11,095 nucleotides of DNA, taken from Planctomycetota bacterium (GTDB lineage Bacteria > Planctomycetota > SZUA-567). The stretch spans positions 1 through 11,095 of the forward strand of contig JAISYD010000279.1 of assembly GCA_031270145.1 (NCBI GenBank), read 5' to 3'. The translations under genes were made by a program, and so were the position numbers. Numbering within the stretch: position 1 is the stretch's first letter; each line of letters starts with the position of its first letter. This document shows positions 1 through 6,158 of this stretch, one piece after another. Under the pieces are notes generated by a model, which was not told where the DNA came from, made no database searches, and saw only the letters and a list, made by a program, of their open reading frames with translations.

Positions 1-1872
1 GCCCGGCGGCAACCCCTGGCCGCGGTAGAGGCTTTCAAAGGTCAGGCTTTCCAAAAGATCGGCGCTTCCGGCCGCTGTTTCGCGCACTTCGTTCCAGCGC
101 GCCTCCTCCGCCAGCGAAAGGGAGATGTCCCGGCGCACGCCGGGGAAGCGCGGAATGGGGCGATAGGCCCGCGCTTTCCGGCGCGCCTTCGCCAGCCGCC
201 CGATTTCAACCTCTCCCAGACCCGGCCGCAGCGGCAAATCGAACCGCCTGGCCGCCTCGACTCCGATTTCTCCAACCACGGCGAAGGCCGCGTCGTCCAG
301 GAGCAGCTCGCCGCCGCTTCCCGGAGACATCCCCGCGAGGGTTTCCGCCGGGCGGACGCTGGTCGCGCCGGCCAGGTTGAGCGCGTCAACCACCGCCTCG
401 ATGGCCCCCCGGACATGGCGGGGGCCGCAATCATCCAGGATGGCCAGGCGATCCTCTTCCACCGGGCCGCCTTCGCCGCGCCGGTAAACCCGGCCCAATT
501 CGAAAAGGCGGACATCCTGGAAGAGGCGGTTGGTTTGCCGGACTTCCAGGAGCGACGGTGCAAGCGCCGGCCGGAGAATGGGCCGGAGAGCGTTCACCGG
601 ATTCCTCACCGCGTAGGAGTCGGCCCCGGGGGCGAACATTCGGCCCCATTCGCCGGGAGTGAACGAGTCGGTGACGCATTCGTGGTAGCCAAGCCCGGCC
701 AGAGTGCGACGCACAATCCTGGCGGCGCGGGTTTCCGGGCTTTCGTGGGCCAGGGCCAAAGGCAGGGAAATCTTTTCCGGGACGCGATCATACCCGGCCA
801 GGCGGATGACCTCCTCGATAAGATCCGCCTCCCGCCGCAAATCCCGCCGGAACGACGGGACGCCGACCGTCACGCCGTCATCGTCCCGTTCGATCTCGGA
901 CAGGCCCAGCCCCTTGAAGATGCGGGATATCTCTTCGCGGGGAACCTTGAAGCCCAGCAGCTTGTCGCAGCGGGCGAAGCGGAGCCTCGCCTCCCAGGAA
1001 GCCCCGAGTCCGGGATTGGTGTCGATGACGCCGGCCGCCAATTCCCCGCCGGCGAGTTCGAGGATCAGGCTGGCCGCCCGGGCCGAGGCGCGTTCGGCCA
1101 TGCCGGGATCAATGCCGCGCTCATAGCGGTATGACGATTCGGAGGACATTTTGACCCGCCGGGCGGTCCGCCGCACGTTTTTCGGTTGGAACCAGGCTGA
1201 TTCCAGCAGCACATTGGCGGTGGCGGCGCCGACTTCGGTGTTGGCGCCGCCCTTGATCCCGGCTAGGGCGACCGTTTTTTCGGCATCGGCGATGACCAGC
1301 ATATCCGGCTCCAAACGCGCCTCCTCGCCGGTGATGGCGGCGAAAAATTCGCCCTTTTCCGCCAGGCGGAGAACGATGCGCCGTTCCGCCAACTTGTCCA
1401 GGTCGAAGGCGTGCAGCGGCTGGTTCATCTCGAAGCAGACCAGGTTGGTGATGTCCACGATGTTGTTTATGGGGCGCTGGCCAATGGCGGACAGGCGATC
1501 CCGGAGCCATTCCGGCGACGGCGCCACCTTGCTTCCCCGGATTACCCGCAAGGTGTAGCGGGGGCATGCCTCGGCCGCCCCGGGGAGGACGCTGACGGAG
1601 GACAGGGTCGACACGGCCGGGCCGGTTTCGCGCAACCGCGCGGCCGGAGCCCTGACCTGGAGGTTTTCGATGGCCGCAATCTCATGCGCCACGCCCAGGT
1701 GGCACAGCCAGTCCGGGCGGTTGGTGGTGATTTCGGCGTTCAGGGCGAAGTCGTTGCCGACCCGGCTTATTTCCTCAATGTTCAGTCCGGCCCGGGTCAG
1801 GGTGTCGGCTAGATCCCTCGGGGACGATTGGGTGTTGGTGAGTTCCCGCAACCAGTTGTAGGAGAGGAGCAT
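1..1872 (-). CDS. pheT: Phenylalanine--tRNA ligase beta subunit, partial (C-terminus beyond window), lacking the B2 domain
   Basis: The beta chain of the cytoplasmic alpha2beta2 enzyme that charges tRNA-Phe. I translated 624 uninterrupted codons from the ATG at 1872 to the left edge; the 3' end is missing. Seen in order: the B1 start (MLLSYNWLRELTN), an ITTNRPDWLCHLGVAHE block at about residues 47-63, the B3/4 region (EACPRYTLRVI near 102; NNIVDITNLV; QPLHAFD; SSYRYERGIDP near 250), a B5 domain ending SFRRDLRREADLIEEVIRLAGYDRVPE, the core fold, and the beginning of the FDX-ACB domain (IPRFPGVRRDISLSL near 571). The roughly 110-residue tRNA-bind (EMAP-like) domain that normally separates B1 from the NRPD block is absent. 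B1 residues GLNIEEISRVG run straight into NDFALNAEITTNRPD. An AAAGGG ribosome binding site lies 8 nt before the start. The gene follows pheS by 37 bp, so the pair is co-transcribed. Identification is firm; the planctomycete-like origin of the short form is from memory. Confidence 0.97.
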   Translation of the reverse strand, partial: MLLSYNWLRELTNTQSSPRDLADTLTRAGLNIEEISRVGNDFALNAEITTNRPDWLCHLGVAHEIAAIENLQVRAPAARLRETGPAVSTLSSVSVLPGAAEACPRYTLRVIRGSKVAPSPEWLRDRLSAIGQRPINNIVDITNLVCFEMNQPLHAFDLDKLAERRIVLRLAEKGEFFAAITGEEARLEPDMLVIADAEKTVALAGIKGGANTEVGAATANVLLESAWFQPKNVRRTARRVKMSSESSYRYERGIDPGMAERASARAASLILELAGGELAAGVIDTNPGLGASWEARLRFARCDKLLGFKVPREEISRIFKGLGLSEIERDDDGVTVGVPSFRRDLRREADLIEEVIRLAGYDRVPEKISLPLALAHESPETRAARIVRRTLAGLGYHECVTDSFTPGEWGRMFAPGADSYAVRNPVNALRPILRPALAPSLLEVRQTNRLFQDVRLFELGRVYRRGEGGPVEEDRLAILDDCGPRHVRGAIEAVVDALNLAGATSVRPAETLAGMSPGSGGELLLDDAAFAVVGEIGVEAARRFDLPLRPGLGEVEIGRLAKARRKARAYRPIPRFPGVRRDISLSLAEEARWNEVRETAAGSADLLESLTFESLYRGQGLPPG

Positions 1873-1909
1873 GGCGTCCGCCCTTTGTTTGAAATTCGGC
1901 TTGGTTGAA

Positions 1910-2956
1910 TCAAAATTGCCTCAGGAAGCGGAGATCGTTTTCCGTGAAGCGCCGGATGTCGTCAATCCCCAGCATAAACATGGCCAGACGCTCGATGCCG
2001 AAGCCGAAGGCGAAGCCGGTGAACAGCTCGCTGTCGATGCCCACGGCGTCGAAAACGTTGGGGTCCACCATGCCGCAACCGCCCAGCTCCACCCAGCCCT
2101 GCTGTTTGCAGATCCGACAGCCCGCGCCACGACAAAAGACGCAGGATATGTCCAGTTCGGCCGAGGGCTCGGTGAAGGGGAAGAAGGACGGCCGGAAACG
2201 GGTCGCCGTGTCTTCCCCGAAAGTCTCGCGGGCAAAGAGGGCCAGGAAGCCCTTGAGGTCGGAAAAGGCGACGTCCCTGTCCACCGCCAGCCCCTCGATT
2301 TGGGAAAAACTGTAGTGATGGGTGGCGTCCACCGCGTCGGGGCGGTAGGTGCGGCCGGGCGAAACGATGCGCAGGGGCGGCATTTTACGTCCGCCGCCGT
2401 ATTTGCCCACATGCTCTTCCATCACCCGCACCTGGACGGTGGAGGTCTGGCTCCGGAGGATGGCGTTGTCGTCAAGGACGAAGGTGTCGGCCTGATCCCG
2501 CACCGGATGGTCGTCAGGCATGTTCAAGGCGTCGAAGTTGTGGAAAACGTCCTCTATTTCCGGCCCGTGCCTGATGCTGAAGCCGAGGCGGTTGAAGATG
2601 CCGGTGAAGTTGTCCATGGCTTGCGTCAGCGGATGCAGGCTCCCCATGGCTTGGGTCAGGCCGGGGAGGGTCGGATCGGGAAGCGGCCCGGCGGCGGCCG
2701 AGTCGGCCAAGGCGGTTTTCCGGTCTTCCCAAGCCTGTTCCACTTCGCTTTTGACCGCGTTCAAGCGCTGTCCCGCCTCCCTCTTGCCGGTTGGCGGCAC
2801 TTCCTTGATCCGGCCCATCAGCTCCTTCAGCTTGCCGGAGCGGCCGATATGTCCGGCCCTGACCTTTTCCAATTCCGCCGGCGAGGCCGCCGAGGCGATG
2901 TCCCGGAGCGCCTCGACCCGCAATGCTTCCAGTTCTTCCAGCAGCGCCATAAGCAT
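1910..2956 (-). CDS. pheS: Phenylalanine--tRNA ligase alpha subunit
   Basis: The catalytic alpha chain of PheRS (class II synthetase), which activates phenylalanine with ATP and transfers it to tRNA-Phe together with PheT. At 348 residues it has the usual length. Residues 1-85 form the N-terminal helical coiled coil. The catalytic domain follows: HPLTQAM near 108, GPEIEDVFHNFDALN 131-145, LRSQTSTVQVR 167-177, motif 2 RIVSPGRTYRPDAVDATHH 196-214, FRPSFFPFTEPSAELD 254-269, and motif 3 GFGFGIERLAM 317-326. A CxxC-x4-CxxC knob (C272, C275, C280, C283) sits before WVELGGCGMVDPN; this insert recurs in many bacterial PheS proteins and may bind zinc. Two in-frame ATGs, at 2956 and 2950, both suit the AAGGCGGG sequence just upstream, so the start is uncertain by two codons. 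It lies 128 bp after rpsT and 37 bp before pheT. Confidence 0.97.
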   Translation of the reverse strand: MLMALLEELEALRVEALRDIASAASPAELEKVRAGHIGRSGKLKELMGRIKEVPPTGKREAGQRLNAVKSEVEQAWEDRKTALADSAAAGPLPDPTLPGLTQAMGSLHPLTQAMDNFTGIFNRLGFSIRHGPEIEDVFHNFDALNMPDDHPVRDQADTFVLDDNAILRSQTSTVQVRVMEEHVGKYGGGRKMPPLRIVSPGRTYRPDAVDATHHYSFSQIEGLAVDRDVAFSDLKGFLALFARETFGEDTATRFRPSFFPFTEPSAELDISCVFCRGAGCRICKQQGWVELGGCGMVDPNVFDAVGIDSELFTGFAFGFGIERLAMFMLGIDDIRRFTENDLRFLRQF

Positions 2957-3084
2957 CCCGCCTTCCCGCCGGGGGGGGAAAACAAGGCAAGGCGCCGGCC
3001 AAACCGACCCTTGCCATACCGGCGGTTATGAAATCCCCATGAGGGAACAGAATCAAGGCCGTAACGGCAATCGGTTCCGCCGCT
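2957..3084. other. rpsT-pheS intergenic region
   Basis: A 128-bp gap holding a run of eight Gs (2971-2978 on the plus strand) close to the pheS start. I see no convincing terminator, promoter or T-box-like leader, so read-through from rpsT into pheS is likely. Confidence 0.5.
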
Positions 3085-3360
3085 TTATTTTTTGGCGGCG
3101 GCGAGGCGGTTGGCGGCTTTGGCCAGGCGCGAAATCCGGCGGCTGGCGGTATTCTTGTGCAGTATCCCCTTGACCTTGGCCTTGTCGATGGCGGCCGAGA
3201 CTTTTTTCAGACCCTCGCCTACGGCGGCCGGATCGCCGGCGGAAAGGATCGCCCGGTAGGATTTCACCGCTTTTTTCAGCTTCTCCTTGCGGACCCGGTT
3301 GCGGGCGGTCCGCTTGACGGTCTGGCGCATGCGTTTCCTGGCCGATTCAATGTTGGGCAT
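3085..3360 (-). CDS. rpsT: 30S ribosomal protein S20
   Basis: A small, very basic protein of 91 residues that binds 16S rRNA in the 30S subunit. Family features are clear: the start MPNIESARKRMRQ, a long basic helix (TARNRVRKEKLKKAVKSYR), the central acidic and alanine stretch AGDPAAVGEGLKKVSAAIDKA, then KGILHKNTASRRISRLAKAANRL and a lysine tail. The length matches the family. An AAAAGGAA ribosome binding site is centred about 9 nt before the ATG. The gene follows the TPR-like membrane protein by 66 bp and precedes pheS by 128 bp on the same strand, so all may share a transcript. It should not be confused with L20 (rplT), the more usual neighbour of pheS. I see no convincing terminator between rpsT and pheS. 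Confidence 0.96.
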   Translation of the reverse strand: MPNIESARKRMRQTVKRTARNRVRKEKLKKAVKSYRAILSAGDPAAVGEGLKKVSAAIDKAKVKGILHKNTASRRISRLAKAANRLAAAKK

Positions 3361-3426
3361 GATGATTCCTTTTGCCTGTTCCGCTGGTTGTTTGGTTTCA
3401 CCCGTGTATTTGGGATTAAACGCGCT

Positions 3427-4287
3427 TCATTCGGCCGGCCCGGCTTCCTTTTCCGCCGCCGGCCCGGAGGATGCCTCCGCCCGCGGCGCAGCTGTCGGAT
3501 CGGCCTTCGCCGCCGCCGGAGGCGGCGCCGGCGCCGCCATCGGTTCCGGATGCCGGTAGCCGGACAATTTATCCTTGATGACCACCAAGGCGAAGTCCGC
3601 CGGATAAACCACGGCCTGAGGCCAGAATCCCCGCTGGGCGGGAACGGTTATCCGCGACCTGGCGACGATGTCGTTGTACTCCTCTTCCGCCGCCTCCAGG
3701 CGGCGTAAGTATTCCTCCGGGTTGTCCTTGATCGCCTCGGCCCGCCGTTCCAGGTTCTGGGCCAGGGCCAGCTTCGCCTTGGGGAATATTTCCGGGTTGG
3801 CCGCCCGCGTCAATTCCCGGAGGAGGGTTTCGGATTCGGACAGCTTGTCCTGCATAAGGAGGGCTTGCGCCAATGCCAGCTTCGCCCGCGGCAGGAAGTA
3901 ATTTTCGGGATAGGCGGCGATTAAGTCCCTGGCCGCCCGCTCCGCCTCCGCGAAGTTCCGGTTGTTGAAGTCGTGGGAGAATTTTATCAGGAGGGCGCGG
4001 ACGCCGGCCGACAGCCCGGCGAACTCCTTGGCGTCCCGGGCAAATATGGCGGACGCATCCGTGTCCGGCTTGAGCAGCAAATCCATTTCGGAGCGGTACA
4101 CGCTGTTTTCCGCCTCGGTCTCGCGGACGGCGGCGGCGTGGCGGCGATAGGCGAAAACCGCCGTTGCCGCCACTAAAACGCCAATCGCCAAAAGCAATTG
4201 GCGCCGGAAACACCATATTTTTTCAGCCGCCCGCACCGCCAACTCGGTGGACGCGCCACCGGCCGGTTCATAAACCTTTTCCGCCAT
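3427..4287 (-). CDS. Single-span membrane protein with TPR-like periplasmic domain (YfgM-like)
   Basis: 286 residues from the ATG at 4287. The N-terminal about 27 residues are predicted cytoplasmic. Residues 31-47 (LLLAIGVLVAATAVFAY) form one hydrophobic span followed by RRH. The rest is helical: residues 95-125 and 130-160 look like TPR-type helix pairs (AEAERAARDLIAAYPENYFLPRAKLALAQAL is the clearest stretch, read as two halves). Residues 165-210 are charged helix with a possible coiled coil (EYLRRLEAAEEEYNDI). The last about 40 residues are an Ala/Pro-rich, probably disordered tail. This architecture resembles YfgM/TPR_21 proteins, which sit beside SecYEG and periplasmic chaperones, but I cannot prove that family. 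The start was chosen because AAAGAGG lies 7 nt upstream and because an upstream in-frame ATG at 4371 falls at the predicted transcription start. The leader carries a terminator-like hairpin. rpsT follows 66 bp downstream. Confidence 0.8.
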   Translation of the reverse strand: MAEKVYEPAGGASTELAVRAAEKIWCFRRQLLLAIGVLVAATAVFAYRRHAAAVRETEAENSVYRSEMDLLLKPDTDASAIFARDAKEFAGLSAGVRALLIKFSHDFNNRNFAEAERAARDLIAAYPENYFLPRAKLALAQALLMQDKLSESETLLRELTRAANPEIFPKAKLALAQNLERRAEAIKDNPEEYLRRLEAAEEEYNDIVARSRITVPAQRGFWPQAVVYPADFALVVIKDKLSGYRHPEPMAAPAPPPAAAKADPTAAPRAEASSGPAAEKEAGPAE

Positions 4288-4323
4288 GCCTACGCCTCTT
4301 TCAACGCCTCGACCTGATCGGCC

Positions 4324-4359
4324 AAAAAAAACAACCGGCCGGCCCCGGGAGGGGCGGCC
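4324..4359 (-). terminator. Terminator-like hairpin with T8 in the leader of the TPR-like gene (possible attenuator)
   Basis: Read on the minus strand: GGCCGCCCC (4359-4351), loop TCCC, then GGGGCCGGCC (4346-4337), a 9-bp GC-rich stem with one bulged C. A 5-nt GGTTG spacer and eight Ts (4331-4324) follow. It lies about 10-45 nt after the predicted start of transcription and before the ATG at 4287, so it could cause premature termination. A downstream GGCCG (4323-4319) could pair with CGGCC in the 3' arm, an alternative fold. The 5-nt gap before the T tract is longer than in classical terminators. Function is inferred. Confidence 0.4.
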
Positions 4360-4376
4360 ATTATGGTGCAAGCCTT

Positions 4377-4404
4377 ATTATAATGGCCTCAATTCCAGGG
4401 TCAA
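4377..4404 (-). promoter_or_regulatory. Sigma70-type promoter for the TPR-like gene (and probably rpsT-pheST)
   Basis: On the minus strand a -35 element TTGACC (4404-4399, 5 of 6 consensus bases) is followed by a 16-bp spacer and a perfect -10 element TATAAT (4382-4377). The predicted transcription start is near 4370, giving an 83-nt leader before the ATG at 4287. It is the best promoter seen upstream of the leftward genes, because no comparable site was found in the 66-bp and 128-bp gaps around rpsT. Confidence 0.65.
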
Positions 4405-4456
4405 GCAACTTTTTAGGATAAACTTCGCCTAGTCGCCGGGACGGCGGAGAAATCGC

Positions 4457-4485
4457 TTGACAGGCCGCGAAGGGCGGAATACAAG
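4457..4485 (+). promoter_or_regulatory. Sigma70-type promoter for the TIM-barrel gene
   Basis: A perfect -35 hexamer TTGACA (4457-4462), a 17-bp spacer, and TACAAG (4480-4485, 4 of 6 bases) as -10. The predicted start is near 4492, leaving about 40 nt of leader before the ATG at 4534. It diverges from the leftward promoter, whose -35 lies 52 bp away. Confidence 0.6.
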
Positions 4486-4533
4486 CGCGAATGCTTTTTC
4501 ATATGTTTTCAACTTTGGGAAAGGAGGCTTTTC

Positions 4534-5364
4534 ATGCATCTAAGCTGTCTTCCGGTGTCGCTGTTCGGGGAATTTCTGGACGGCCGCCTGGACATTGGCA
4601 AGTGGGCCGTGTTGGCCCGAGGGATTGGTTTCGACGGCTTCGACATTAGTTCCATGTTCATTAAAAACCATACCGCCACTTACCTGGACGAGACGCGAAG
4701 GCAAATTGACGCTTCCGGCATACCGTTGGTCATGGTCACCTCCTACCCCGATTTCACCCACCCGGACGCGGCCCAGCGCCGGCGGGAGCTGTCGTATCTG
4801 GAAACCGACATGGCCTTGACGGCCCAATTGGGCGGCAAGTTCCTCCGGGTCCTGGCCGGCCAGAACCATCCCGGGCTGGAGCGGGCCAGAGGCGTCGCCA
4901 GCGCCGTGGAGTGCCTGCGGAAGGCGGCCAAGGCGGCCAGGGAATTCGGCGTCGTCCTGGTCTACGAGAACCACGCCAAACCCGGGGCCTGGCATTACAT
5001 CGACTTCAGCTTTCCGCCGGACATCTTCCTCGACGTCTTCAACGGCATATCCGACACCGGCATAATGGTCAATTTCGACATCGGCAACGCCACCGCCGAA
5101 TTCGAGCGGCCGGGCGGAGAACTGGAGTTGCTGGAAAAGGTTGTCGACAAGGTAGCCACCGTCCATGTTTGCGACATGCGGGAGCGGGGCAAGTTCACCC
5201 CCACCCTGCTTGGAACCGGAAAGACGCCGGTGGGGCAGATTTTCTCCTATCTCAAGAAACGCGGTTTCGCCGGCTGGCTCTGCATCGAGGAGGCCGGCAA
5301 CCAGGGGATTGACGGGGCGCGCAAAGCCCATGCCTACGCTGTAAGCGCCTGGGAAAACGCCTGA
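4534..5364 (+). CDS. Sugar phosphate isomerase/epimerase family protein (xylose-isomerase-like TIM barrel)
   Basis: 276 residues, the usual length of this family (AP_endonuc_2, PF01261), whose members isomerise or epimerise sugars and keto acids with a divalent metal. Candidate metal ligands lie at the ends of successive barrel strands: E145 in VLVYENH, D182 in MVNFDIGN, H211 in ATVHVCD and E252 or E253 in WLCIEEAG. The first strand is seen in GFDGFDIS (32-39) and the usual C-terminal pattern in LLGTGKTPVGQIFSYLKKRGFAGWL (split: 225-235 and 236-249). No signal peptide is present, so it is cytoplasmic. The ATG has a strong AAGGAGG 6 nt upstream (4521-4527), the best ribosome binding site in the window. 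It is monocistronic, divergent from the TPR-like gene and convergent with nadD. The substrate cannot be told from sequence; no sugar transporter or kinase lies nearby. Confidence 0.9.
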   Translation: MHLSCLPVSLFGEFLDGRLDIGKWAVLARGIGFDGFDISSMFIKNHTATYLDETRRQIDASGIPLVMVTSYPDFTHPDAAQRRRELSYLETDMALTAQLGGKFLRVLAGQNHPGLERARGVASAVECLRKAAKAAREFGVVLVYENHAKPGAWHYIDFSFPPDIFLDVFNGISDTGIMVNFDIGNATAEFERPGGELELLEKVVDKVATVHVCDMRERGKFTPTLLGTGKTPVGQIFSYLKKRGFAGWLCIEEAGNQGIDGARKAHAYAVSAWENA

Positions 5365-5383
5365 CCCGGAAGGCGATCAGGCG
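5358..5383. terminator. Hairpin between convergent stop codons; weak terminator, best fit for nadD
   Basis: Perfect 7-bp arms CGCCTGA (5358-5364) and TCAGGCG (5377-5383) enclose a 12-nt loop and contain the stop codons of both converging genes. Read on the minus strand the stem is followed at once by TTTT, which suits termination of nadD. Read on the plus strand the nearest T tract (eight Ts, 5398-5405) is 14 nt beyond the stem, too far for a classical terminator. The structure is visible; its function is inferred. Confidence 0.4.
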
Positions 5384-6003
5384 CGGGGGGCGTAGAGTTT
5401 TTTTTGCCTGATGAAGTCCAGCACCGGCCGGGTGAGATGGCGGAGCAATTCGCTTTCCGGCGCCCCTTCCAGGAGCAGCCGCCTGGCGCCGGTGCTGCTG
5501 GTGTCGACCGGGCGCATGGCGAAGCGCCCGGCGGAGAGGCTGGCCGCCTCGGCGCGCGTCATGCCGGGGTACGGCGTTTCCGCCGGGCCGGAGAGCGGAA
5601 CCGCCGGCCTTTCCGCCACCAGGGGGGGGGCCAGCCGCAACAGTTGGCGGAAATCCCGCCAGGAGGCGAAGGTCCGCGCCATGTCGGAGCCGATGATCAG
5701 GCGGTAGCGGTTTTCCGGTTGGCCAGCCGTTAGTTGGCGGATCGTATCAATGCTGTAACTGGGGCCTGGGCGCGAGAGTTCAATTCCGTCGACGGAGAGG
5801 CGCGGGTCGTCCGCCGCCAGCAATTCGGTCATATGGAGGCGGGTGGCCGGATCGGCCTCGACCGGGGCGGTTTTATGGGGCGGAACTGCCGCCGGGATGA
5901 AAACAACGGTTTCGATCAAGCCCAGATCCAGCGCCGCACGGGCCAAAGCCAGGTGGCCGCGATGCGGAGGGTTGAAGGATCCGCCAAGTACGCCGATAAG
6001 CAT
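5377..6003 (-). CDS. nadD: Nicotinate-nucleotide adenylyltransferase
   Basis: Transfers AMP from ATP to nicotinate mononucleotide (NaMN), giving deamido-NAD in the cytoplasm. At 208 residues it has normal length. The nucleotidyltransferase signature is complete: GGSFNPPHRGHL at residues 7-18 (with the H-x-G-H motif), PPHK at 41-44, SYSIDTI at 82-88, GSDM at 105-108, and the C-terminal VDTSSTGARRLL at 166-177, matching the family's ISSTxIR element. An AAAGG ribosome binding site lies about 9 nt before the ATG. The gene follows the M15 peptidase gene by 155 bp and has its own likely promoter. Residues near 127 are encoded by a run of nine Cs (5622-5630 on the plus strand, read as G), but the frame is intact. 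It shares a terminator-like hairpin with the convergent TIM-barrel gene. Confidence 0.96.
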   Translation of the reverse strand: MLIGVLGGSFNPPHRGHLALARAALDLGLIETVVFIPAAVPPHKTAPVEADPATRLHMTELLAADDPRLSVDGIELSRPGPSYSIDTIRQLTAGQPENRYRLIIGSDMARTFASWRDFRQLLRLAPPLVAERPAVPLSGPAETPYPGMTRAEAASLSAGRFAMRPVDTSSTGARRLLLEGAPESELLRHLTRPVLDFIRQKKLYAPRA

Positions 6004-6058
6004 GGCGCCGCCTTTCCCGTCAGAAGGTTGCCCAGGCTACCGCCGCCTTGACGCTCCC

Positions 6059-6086
6059 AATATCGCATCCTGAAACAAAAAGTCAA
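6059..6086 (-). promoter_or_regulatory. Possible promoter for nadD
   Basis: On the minus strand TTGACT (6086-6081, 5 of 6 bases) is followed by a 16-bp spacer and GATATT (6064-6059, 4 of 6). The predicted transcription start is near 6052, about 49 nt before the nadD ATG. It sits in the largest gap between genes on the right half of the window and lies in a locally AT-richer patch, which supports it moderately. Confidence 0.4.
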
Positions 6087-6158
6087 CCTAAAGAGGTTTA
6101 TAGCTGAACGTGCGGGAACCGGGGCGCCATGGGAAGGACGCGGCAGTCCCGGCGGCGG

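Noticed and set aside
415..1134. 239-codon plus-strand open frame opposite pheT
   Set aside because: PheT is continuous on the other strand with clear motifs; the plus frame has no recognisable content.
1..1872. Suspicion that pheT is broken or frameshifted because its N-terminal part is short
   Set aside because: All 624 codons read through without a stop; the shortness is a clean absence of one domain.
1871..3031. 386-codon plus-strand open frame opposite pheS
   Set aside because: Antisense shadow of pheS produced by high GC; pheS has all family motifs and the plus frame has none.
4288..4371. 28-residue extension of the TPR-like protein
   Set aside because: The upstream ATG coincides with the predicted transcription start and lies before a terminator-like hairpin; the ATG at 4287 has a good ribosome binding site.
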